NCBI RefSeq assembly: GCF_003946305.1
Contig: NZ_RHNS01000018.1
Location: 1-54,968 of the forward strand
DNA length: 54,968 nucleotides
DNA from: Lacticaseibacillus porcinae
GTDB lineage: Bacteria > Bacillota > Bacilli > Lactobacillales > Lactobacillaceae
Direction: 5' to 3'
The translations under genes and the position numbers were made by a program. Below the pieces are notes generated by a model that saw only the letters and a program-made list of their open reading frames with translations, was not told where the DNA came from and made no database searches. Below, in pieces: positions 48,560 to 54,968 of this stretch (its first letter is position 1; each line of letters starts with the position of its first letter).

Positions 48560-48824
48560 GAGAATCGCCTCCTAATTGGTAGATCCAAGTCAATAATTCT
48601 TCAAATACTGACGCATTTAAAGAATAAATGACAAAGTTTTTGTCTTTGGTTTGGCTGATCAAACCCGCTTCACGCAATAATTTCAAATGATAAGATACGG
48701 TAGCTGGCGTCAAGTCGAATTGTTCGGAAATCGCGCCTGCTGTCATGTCTTGTTGACGCAAACATTCTAGAATTGCACGGCGGATAGGGTCAGAAATAGC
48801 TTTGAGCGTTTGATTCAGTGCCAT
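48543..48824 (-). CDS. SdpR/ArsR-family repressor
   Basis: 93 residues from the ATG after GGAGG; the frame open upstream has no site. An ArsR winged HTH: ISDPIRRAILECLRQQDMTAGAISEQFDLTPATVSYHLKLLREAGLI. No metal-binding Cys motif, consistent with SdpR-type autorepressors. First gene of the sdpRI-like operon; two adjoining palindromes in its promoter (48855-48888) are the probable operators. Confidence 0.9.
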   Translation of the reverse strand: MALNQTLKAISDPIRRAILECLRQQDMTAGAISEQFDLTPATVSYHLKLLREAGLISQTKDKNFVIYSLNASVFEELLTWIYQLGGDSHENKN

Positions 48825-48854
48825 GATGCGCCTCCTATTTAGATGTCTCTTTAA

Positions 48855-48888
48855 ATAGATCATAACATCTATTTAGACAAAAGTCTAA
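48855..48888 (-). promoter_or_regulatory. Tandem operator palindromes of sdpRI
   Basis: ATAGAT-N6-ATCTAT (48855-48872) directly followed by TTAGAC-AAAA-GTCTAA (48873-48888). On the minus strand TAGACT, 17 bp, TATGAT makes a promoter lying within them, as expected for autorepression. Confidence 0.75.
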
Positions 48889-48987
48889 TTAGCGTCAAAA
48901 TCACGGCACCATAAATTCTTGAATGACAACCGCGTGAAAGGCTTGTGACGGTAAGATTAAAAAACTTTGGCTCTCCTAAAAAATTGC

Positions 48988-49016
48988 TTGTATTCACAAG
49001 CGTTGAAAGTTATTAT
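48988..49016 (+). promoter_or_regulatory. Promoter of mntH-like gene
   Basis: TTGTAT (48988-48993), 17 bp spacer, TATTAT (49011-49016). The ~90-nt leader that follows contains a GGGCGC/GCGCCT hairpin; no manganese riboswitch core or MntR box is visible. Confidence 0.55.
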
Positions 49017-49110
49017 ATTCTTTGGAAATTGAACGGGCGCTCGACCAAGCGCCTACGCGGAAACCAACAGGTCACCGAATTTCTAACTCAATAGAAAAGA
49101 GGTTCATTCT

Positions 49111-50475
49111 ATGAACAAGCATGTCGATGTCGAACGCATTAAAGCTGAAGATGCGATGGCGGATAAGTCATTAGACGAAATCAATGGCTCCGTCGAGGTC
49201 CCGAAGAATGCGGGCTTTTTCAAAACCTTAATGGCGTATACAGGACCTGGGATCCTGATCGCTGTGGGGTATATGGATCCAGGTAACTGGATCACCTCAA
49301 TTGCTGGGGGCGCGCAGTACAAGTACCGGTTACTGGCTGTCGTCTTACTTTCAAGTTTAATTGCGATGCTCTTGCAAGCAATGGCGGCTAAATTAGGGAT
49401 CGTCACTGGTAAAGATTTAGCCCAGCTCACGCGAGAACATACCAATAAGTTCTGGGGGATCGTATTATGGGTCGTCGCTGAACTTGCCATTATGGCCACT
49501 GATATCGCAGAAATTATCGGTTCTGCCATTGCGTTACAGCTCTTATTTAAGATCCCACTTGTCATTGGGATCGTGATCACTGCTTTAGATGTGTTGCTGT
49601 TACTGTTATTGATGCGTTTAGGCTTCCGGAAGATCGAAGCAGTCGTGGCCACGTTAGTCGTTGTCATTTTAATGGTGTTTGCTTATGAAGTGTTCTTAGC
49701 AAAGCCAAGCATCACTGGTATTTTAAATGGTTATGTCCCAACGAAAGCCATTTTACAAAACCGCGGGATGTTGTATCTGACCTTAGGGATCGTTGGGGCG
49801 ACGGTCATGCCGCATGATCTGTACTTAGGCAGTTCGATTTCACAAACCCGTAAAGTTGATCGCAGCGATCGCAAAGAACTGGCACAAGCTGTCCGCTTCT
49901 CCACGATCGATTCCAACATTCAATTGTTCATGGCCTTCATCGTCAACTCCTTACTGTTGATCTTAGGGGCAGCGTTGTTCTATGGCACCCATTCTAGCCT
50001 TGGCCGTTTTGGTGAATTGTTCAATGCGTTGCAAGATTCTTCGATCGTCGGGGCCATCGCCAGTCCAATGTTATCAATGCTTTTCGCAGTTGCATTGCTG
50101 GCATCTGGGCAGTCGTCAACCATCACTGGGACGCTTTCTGGTCAGATCATCATGGAAGGCTTTGTCCGTTTAAAGGTGCCGCTGTGGGTTCAACGGGTGG
50201 TCACGCGTGGCTTATCCGTGACGCCAGTGTTGATTTTCGCCTTCATTTATCATGGTAATGAAGCTAAAATCGAAGGCCTGCTGACTTTCTCACAAGTGTT
50301 CTTAAGTGTCGCTTTACCATTTGCAGTGATCCCGCTGGTACTTTTCACCTCCAACAAGAAATTGATGGGTGAATTTGCCAATCGCACTTGGATCAAGGTG
50401 TGTGCTTGGACGGCGACGATCGTGTTGATCGCGTTAAACGTGTACTTGATTTTACAAACTATCGGCATTATGTAA
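49111..50475 (+). CDS. mntH: Nramp-family divalent metal transporter
   Basis: Proton-coupled Mn2+/Fe2+ uptake. 454 residues with 11 transmembrane helices; the metal-binding motif DPGNW appears in helix 1 ([17 protein letters not shown]) and MPH in helix 6 ([14 protein letters not shown]), both intact. An N-terminal ~35-residue cytoplasmic tail precedes helix 1. AGAGG is the ribosome binding site. Lactobacilli depend on high manganese, and several MntH copies are common. Own promoter and terminator. Confidence 0.96.
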   Translation: MNKHVDVERIKAEDAMADKSLDEINGSVEVPKNAGFFKTLMAYTGPGILIAVGYMDPGNWITSIAGGAQYKYRLLAVVLLSSLIAMLLQAMAAKLGIVTGKDLAQLTREHTNKFWGIVLWVVAELAIMATDIAEIIGSAIALQLLFKIPLVIGIVITALDVLLLLLLMRLGFRKIEAVVATLVVVILMVFAYEVFLAKPSITGILNGYVPTKAILQNRGMLYLTLGIVGATVMPHDLYLGSSISQTRKVDRSDRKELAQAVRFSTIDSNIQLFMAFIVNSLLLILGAALFYGTHSSLGRFGELFNALQDSSIVGAIASPMLSMLFAVALLASGQSSTITGTLSGQIIMEGFVRLKVPLWVQRVVTRGLSVTPVLIFAFIYHGNEAKIEGLLTFSQVFLSVALPFAVIPLVLFTSNKKLMGEFANRTWIKVCAWTATIVLIALNVYLILQTIGIM

Positions 50476-50484
50476 TCACATGAA

Positions 50485-50507
50485 AAGGCGCAGAAGCGTC
50501 TTTTTTT
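50485..50507 (+). terminator. Terminator after mntH
   Basis: AAGGCGC (50485-50491) pairs with GCGTCTT (50496-50502) with one G-T pair, loop AGAA, then a T run. Confidence 0.8.
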
Positions 50508-50539
50508 GTTGTGCCTCGAAATCGTTTAGGGCCTAAAAC

Positions 50540-50568
50540 TTGACACTGTAACGATACCCGTATACAAT
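50540..50568 (+). promoter_or_regulatory. Promoter of binding-lipoprotein gene
   Basis: TTGACA (50540-50545), 17 bp spacer, TACAAT (50563-50568), followed by AGGAGG and the ATG at 50597. Confidence 0.85.
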
Positions 50569-50596
50569 CACCTTAAATCGTTCACAGGAGGGTATC

Positions 50597-51853
50597 ATGA
50601 CAAAAATGAAAATTGGGGTCGCAATTAGCCTACTAGCCGCAGGGGTGTTGGCGATCAGTGGGTGTTCAAGTACTAGTGCCGCCAAGAAAACGGCGACCAA
50701 GCCAGTAACGATTACATACTGGCACCGCATGACCGGCAGTTGGAATACCGCTCAACAAAAAATGATCAAAGATTTCAATGCCTCACAATCAAAATATAAA
50801 GTGGTGGCCCAATCAATGGGAAGTTACGACGCACTTCAACAAAAGATAATGGCTGCGGCCAAGTCCAAGACGTTGCCGACAATGGCGCAAGCACCAAATA
50901 CCAATATCGGTGATTACGCCAAAACCGGGTTGATCCAACCATTTGCGTTATCGCAAAAGACCTTGGCAAAAGTTTATCCGAGTTTCTTAGCTGGTGGACA
51001 ATATCAAGATAAGCAATACGGCGTGCCTTACTCAGTGTCCACTCAGGTGATGTTTGTCAACACTGATCTGGTCAAACAATATCATTTGACGATCCCGAAG
51101 ACTTGGGATGAGGTTGAGCAAATGGGTCCAACGTTGGCGAAGTCAGGGGTCGCGACGATCGCTTTAGATGCTTCTTATGATGTGGCGCTTGAATCTATGG
51201 CGCATGAAGCTGGCAGTCCATTGATCACAGCCACGCGCAAAGCCAACCTCGACAGCGCCAAGACTTTAGCTCAAGTGGATCGGTTGTTATCGTTGCGAAA
51301 AGCGGGAATTTTGTCCACGGCAGGTAGCGATGGCTACTTCTCCACCGCTTTCTTCAATAAGAAGGCGGTATTTGGGATCGCCAGTTCTGCCTCGATCCCA
51401 GTTATCCAACAACAAGCTCCGAAATCTTTACATTGGACCACAACGCAGATCCCAAGTGTCAACGGTTCGCATCAAGGGGTGTTAAACGGCAACTACAATG
51501 TGGTGTTCAAGTCTGCTTCTAAAGCTCAATTGGCAGGGGCGGCAGCCTTCCAGAAATTCTTGTTACAACCCAAGCAAGCAGCATATTGGGCTGAAAAGTC
51601 CGGTTATGTTCCAGTGACCCCTGCAGCAGTTCAAAGCAGCGACTACCAGAACTTCTTGGCAGACAACGCCGGCTTTAAGGCTGCGGTGAAAGCCAGCGAT
51701 GATAGCTTTGCATCTACGGTGTTTGCTGGGTATGGTGATTATCGCAACGCGTTGCTTGATACTGTTGACGCAACGTTAACGAAAAACACTGACGGCGAAA
51801 CCGCTTTTAAAGCTTTGCAATCAAAAACAGAAAATATTTTATCTGATAATTAA
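50597..51853 (+). CDS. Extracellular sugar/glycerol-phosphate-type ABC binding lipoprotein
   Basis: 418 residues: signal peptide with lipobox AISGC (Cys near residue 23), then a periplasmic-binding fold of the family 1 extracellular solute-binding type: VTITYWHRMTGSWNTAQQKMIKDFNAS, YGVPYSVSTQVMFVNTDLVKQ, PKTWDEVEQMG. The WHRMTG segment recalls UgpB (glycerol-3-phosphate diesters), but the substrate is uncertain. No permease or ATPase genes adjoin it, so it must use components encoded elsewhere. Own strong promoter and terminator-like hairpin. Confidence 0.88.
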   Translation: MTKMKIGVAISLLAAGVLAISGCSSTSAAKKTATKPVTITYWHRMTGSWNTAQQKMIKDFNASQSKYKVVAQSMGSYDALQQKIMAAAKSKTLPTMAQAPNTNIGDYAKTGLIQPFALSQKTLAKVYPSFLAGGQYQDKQYGVPYSVSTQVMFVNTDLVKQYHLTIPKTWDEVEQMGPTLAKSGVATIALDASYDVALESMAHEAGSPLITATRKANLDSAKTLAQVDRLLSLRKAGILSTAGSDGYFSTAFFNKKAVFGIASSASIPVIQQQAPKSLHWTTTQIPSVNGSHQGVLNGNYNVVFKSASKAQLAGAAAFQKFLLQPKQAAYWAEKSGYVPVTPAAVQSSDYQNFLADNAGFKAAVKASDDSFASTVFAGYGDYRNALLDTVDATLTKNTDGETAFKALQSKTENILSDN

Positions 51854-52161
51854 TTAAAAAGTACAACAAAATAAGCCGTGCAGTTAGATACTGTACGGCT
51901 TGTTTGTATGCAATTTAGTCGAATCATCGTCGTATATTTGTTCACATGAGGGACCAATTAGACGATTCAAACCCACTAAACACAAGCTTTTCCCTTGTTA
52001 GAAAATTTTCAACAAAAAATTTGTTCCCACAATTGACAGGCTTATTAATAAATGATTTAATGTAGGCGTAAGTTAATGTATAGACATTTTTAATTGAATA
52101 ATTTGTTTGTTTCGTCGATGACGTGATCTTGGGAGATCTGTCACTGCTTGGGGGTTTGAAA
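51854..52161. other. Intergenic region before surface protein gene
   Basis: Contains the hairpin AAGCCGT-N-CAG/CTG-N-ACGGCTT (51873-51901), a weak terminator for the lipoprotein gene, and a promoter TTGACA (52033-52038), 17 bp, TTTAAT (52056-52061) for the surface protein, with an AGATCT-flanked small stem in the ~95-nt leader. Confidence 0.6.
52033..52061 (+). promoter_or_regulatory. Promoter of surface protein gene
   Basis: TTGACA (52033-52038), 17 bp spacer, TTTAAT (52056-52061). Confidence 0.65.
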
Positions 52162-54968
52162 ATGAGACAACATATGACTGACGAGAAAGTCCACTACAAG
52201 TTATATAAAGATGGAAAGAATTGGGTCCCAGCAAGTATGGCAACTGGCATTGCCATTCCAGTCGCGCTGTTTTCTGCGGCCTTTTTGAGTCCAAATCAAG
52301 GGGTGCAAGCGACTAGTGATGACAAAGGATACAGTTATCCGGAAGTTGCTGTGGAAGCAAATTGGGCACCTGATGTTGCAAAAATCTTACCAGATGCCTT
52401 TAAAGATGGCGAGTTATACGATGCCACAGTAAATGGCCACAGTTCTGTTACGGTCAATGGTGACCAAATGAAGATCATTGAAGCGGCAGGGATGAAACTG
52501 ACTTTAAAAGACGATCGCTGGGAACTAGCCCCTGCGTCAGATCGCAATAAAGTTGATTTCAATACCGTGTTGCAAGGTATCGGTTTCCCCACTGCAGCCA
52601 TTGCGGCAGTTAATGGCGGTGCAACCGATGGTCAAGATATTCAAACCATTATCAGTTTTGTTCAAAGTCATGGGATCCAAACCATGAATGGTGGCGTCAC
52701 CTCATCTACTAACGGCGGGGTGCAAAATACCTTGTTGTCTGGAAGCGGCCTTGATATGGGCGGTAGTCGCAATGTCAGCGCGACTACCAAGCCGATCGGG
52801 AGTACCAAGTACAGTTCAATTGTCAGTGGTCCTTTGAATAAATTAGGTCCTGATAACGGTTCACCGGCTGGGAATACCTTGATTGCCGACGGTGGGACTC
52901 TTCAAGGCACAACCAGTTTACCTAATTCATTAGTGGATGTTTGCAACCGCTTTGATTTTACTGATGGCTCTTTTGCTCAAGCAATGGGGTCACTGCGCAA
53001 TGCCGTAGAAAAGATCAACAGTTATTTGACGACAGTTTCGTCACCAGATTCCGTGCAAGTAAAAGATCAGTATGACCAAGGCTTAGGGCATTTTGATTTT
53101 TCAAAAGCGACGCAAGACAGTAACGGCGATTACATTTTTGTATTAAATTCAGATGCATTTACCCCTGCTGGCATGTTGCGAGTCGATTTTAGTCATCAAG
53201 AAGCCTATAAAGGCGGCAACGTGATTCTATTGGTCACCGGGACCTCAAGCTTGAACTTTAGTGGTCAAGCTGACACCTTCTCCACCAACAGTTCTTTCAT
53301 CAAAAATGGTCATTTATTCGTTGCCATTCCCAATGGCAACGAAATTAACTTTGGAAACTCTGGTACTGACAAAACCAATGAAGTTAATTTGCTGGCACCA
53401 ACTTCAACGATCAACTCTGAAGAAGTCGGCGCTAATGGCTTGGTCGGTGTCATCAATGGGAAAGCCAATCCTTCGTCGCCCATTGATGGTGGTGGGAATG
53501 GTTATGTCAATCCCGGTGACGGCACAGATACACTGACGCCAACTGATGACCACACACAAACGCCGCCTGCAGGTGACCCTAAACAAACGACTCCGCCTAC
53601 TGATACGAATACGACGCCAGAGGGTGGCGGTAATACAACCACGCCTGAGACGTCAAAATCCAAAACCATTACCGTCAATCAGAAAATTACCACATCAGTA
53701 TCCAATTCTGGGAAAATCAAACCAAGCGATATTCCAGTAGGCGACCTCCCAACTAATACCCAAACCAAATCAACAAGTTTTACCGCGACCGTTAAAGACG
53801 ATGGCACTGTTTCGTATACCAACGCAGACGGTAGTATTCCTGAAGATGCGCTTTTTGACGATGTGCCTGTTGACACAACTACAAAAATCGGCGACACCAC
53901 CTATACTGTCCAAGTGACTGGTACGCTGACTGACAACTCTGGCCTTGAGGAAGATACGTTAGATGCTAAAGCGGTCACTGATCAAATCGGACAAGCCACT
54001 GATGGCACCACGCTGAACTGGAACATTGCGGTGGTTTACTTCCCATCCAGTACCAGCAAGTCTGGTACTTTGACCGTTACCGATCACGTTGACTATCAAT
54101 TTGATCTTGATGATGACGATAGTGATGAAAAGCTGTTGCCAGACGACTTTGATCGCACTGCAACGCTAACGTATACGCAAAAGACTGATTCGCAAGGCAA
54201 TAAATCCTACAGTGACTGGGCTGTTACATCTGGGCTCAAGCTTTTTGAGGTGCCAATTCTTAAAGGGTATCAAGTTGAACTCGAAGACGGTGCAACAAAT
54301 AATGCACCATTAACTGATGCTGCTTTATTAAACATGGTTGAAAATGCACCAGATCCTCTTGCGATGACTGATACTTACACCGACATTGTCTACACGCCAA
54401 TTCCACAAATTGATCAAAATAAACCTGATAATCATAAACAAGACGATGGTCCGCGAGTGAAGACCCAAGTACCAACGGACAAAACGCCATTTACGACTGG
54501 CGAAAATTTGCAAAAGCAATCTGACTTGCATCAGTTAGATGATGGTGTGCAAGTAAAGACCCAGGTGCCAACAGGCAACACGCCGCATACGTATGGCGAT
54601 AATTTGCATAAACTTGATACGGGTGTGCAAGTGAAGACGCAGGTACCTACAGACAAAACGCCATTTACGACTGGTGAAAACTTGCAAAAGCAATCTGACT
54701 TGCATCAGTTAGATGATGGTGTGCAAGTAAAGACCCAGGTGCCAACAGGCAACACGCCGCATACGTATGGCGATAATTTGCATAAACTTGATACGGGTGT
54801 GCAAGTGAAGACGCAGGTACCAACAGACAACACGCCATTTACGACTGGTGAAAACTTGCAAAAGCAATCTGACTTGCATCAGTTAGATGATGGTGTGCAA
54901 GTAAAGACCCAGGTGCCAACAGGCAACACGCCGCATACGTATGGCGATAATTTGCATAAACTTGATAC
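52162..54968 (+). CDS. Large KxYKxGKxW-signal surface adhesin, 5' part
   Basis: Runs off the window after 935 codons. ATG 52162 follows GGGGG (52150). The N-terminus carries the KxYKxGKxW-type signal (YKLYKDGKNW near residue 13) and a long hydrophobic stretch, marking export by the accessory Sec route common to serine-rich or mucin-binding adhesins. Residues ~60-430 resemble choice-of-anchor-A-type domains (SFAQAMGSLRNAV, AYKGGNVILLVTG, INSEEVGANGLVGVINGKA). A Pro/Thr-rich linker (about 445-505) leads to a beta-rich domain, then from about residue 760 alternating repeats built on GVQVKTQVPT with a 174-bp period. The C-terminal anchor lies beyond the window. Confidence 0.9.
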   Translation, partial: MRQHMTDEKVHYKLYKDGKNWVPASMATGIAIPVALFSAAFLSPNQGVQATSDDKGYSYPEVAVEANWAPDVAKILPDAFKDGELYDATVNGHSSVTVNGDQMKIIEAAGMKLTLKDDRWELAPASDRNKVDFNTVLQGIGFPTAAIAAVNGGATDGQDIQTIISFVQSHGIQTMNGGVTSSTNGGVQNTLLSGSGLDMGGSRNVSATTKPIGSTKYSSIVSGPLNKLGPDNGSPAGNTLIADGGTLQGTTSLPNSLVDVCNRFDFTDGSFAQAMGSLRNAVEKINSYLTTVSSPDSVQVKDQYDQGLGHFDFSKATQDSNGDYIFVLNSDAFTPAGMLRVDFSHQEAYKGGNVILLVTGTSSLNFSGQADTFSTNSSFIKNGHLFVAIPNGNEINFGNSGTDKTNEVNLLAPTSTINSEEVGANGLVGVINGKANPSSPIDGGGNGYVNPGDGTDTLTPTDDHTQTPPAGDPKQTTPPTDTNTTPEGGGNTTTPETSKSKTITVNQKITTSVSNSGKIKPSDIPVGDLPTNTQTKSTSFTATVKDDGTVSYTNADGSIPEDALFDDVPVDTTTKIGDTTYTVQVTGTLTDNSGLEEDTLDAKAVTDQIGQATDGTTLNWNIAVVYFPSSTSKSGTLTVTDHVDYQFDLDDDDSDEKLLPDDFDRTATLTYTQKTDSQGNKSYSDWAVTSGLKLFEVPILKGYQVELEDGATNNAPLTDAALLNMVENAPDPLAMTDTYTDIVYTPIPQIDQNKPDNHKQDDGPRVKTQVPTDKTPFTTGENLQKQSDLHQLDDGVQVKTQVPTGNTPHTYGDNLHKLDTGVQVKTQVPTDKTPFTTGENLQKQSDLHQLDDGVQVKTQVPTGNTPHTYGDNLHKLDTGVQVKTQVPTDNTPFTTGENLQKQSDLHQLDDGVQVKTQVPTGNTPHTYGDNLHKLD
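54448..54968 (+). repeat. 174-bp (58-residue) tandem repeat in adhesin
   Basis: Two alternating half units, about 26 residues (GVQVKTQVPTGNTPHTYGDN...) and about 32 residues (GVQVKTQVPTDKTPFTTGEN...), repeat with a 174-bp period (starts at 54541, 54715 and 54889) and nearly identical DNA, continuing past the window end. Confidence 0.95.

Noticed and set aside
49017-49110. Manganese riboswitch or MntR site before mntH
   Set aside because: Leader is too short for the yybP-ykoY element and no matching core or MntR palindrome is seen; only a simple hairpin.
49104-49667. 187-codon frame antisense to mntH
   Set aside because: Ser/Thr/Ile-rich shadow of the Nramp membrane segments without a start site.
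54448-54968. CRISPR-like array from the regular repeats
   Set aside because: Repeats are contiguous, in frame and protein coding, without spacers.

Overview
The window comes from a low-to-mid GC Gram-positive bacterium, most probably a member of the Lactobacillaceae; I cannot name the species. Pointers are strong AGGAGG-type ribosome binding sites, many TTGACA-17-TATAAT-like promoters, a lactobacillar-type PepN, a T-box-controlled asnA, a KxYKxGKxW-type surface protein, PadR/DUF1048 and SdpRI operons, and an Nramp transporter. No rRNA, tRNA, CRISPR array, prophage or intact insertion sequence was found.

Layout. (1) 1-7476: the 3' end of prs runs into a polysaccharide locus: nitroreductase-like protein, Wzx-type flippase, pyruvyl transferase, a UDP-galactopyranose mutase interrupted by a stop codon, a priming sugar transferase and an LCP ligase. 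No polymerase and no further glycosyltransferases are present, so the locus looks partial or remnant; 543-4090 is visibly AT-richer than its flanks. (2) 7477-13433: an accessory segment with a large YobI-like membrane P-loop NTPase and a broken XRE-HTH/ImmA-IrrE gene behind a strong promoter. (3) 13435-23000: two unrecognised genes on the minus strand, a divergent ~440-nt apparently non-coding transcription unit, a GGDEF-EAL gene with an internal stop, a frameshifted acetyltransferase, an orphan SsuA-like binding protein, a lipoprotein, a HAD phosphatase and an intact diguanylate cyclase. (4) 23000-41000: mostly housekeeping and transport genes (PepN, HesB-like, deoxynucleoside kinase, PnuC, WYL regulator, PadR/DUF1048, DegV, FetAB-like exporter, aldo-keto reductase, heterodimeric ABC multidrug exporter, OYE and DJ-1 proteins). 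(5) 41000-54968: asnA with T-box, a MarR-controlled LysE/AlaX/GNAT operon, MsrA, an unrecognised 530-codon gene, SdpRI, MntH, an orphan sugar-type binding protein, and the start of a repeat-rich surface adhesin that runs off the window.

Most unusual signals. Three separate intergenic regions (about 15168-15607, 26522-26991 and 41288-41657) each begin with a near-consensus promoter with exactly 17 bp spacing, end with an intrinsic terminator, contain many hairpins and have no credible ORF. I do not recognise them as RNase P RNA, tmRNA, SRP RNA or a known riboswitch. The second carries a cre-like site inside its promoter. The multidrug ABC operon has a terminator only about 28 nt before its first start codon, which suggests attenuation. 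Four genes between 4.2 and 19 kb are each broken by one or two point changes, which suggests ongoing gene decay or consensus errors.

All functions are from reading motifs and family resemblance by eye; no database search was run.
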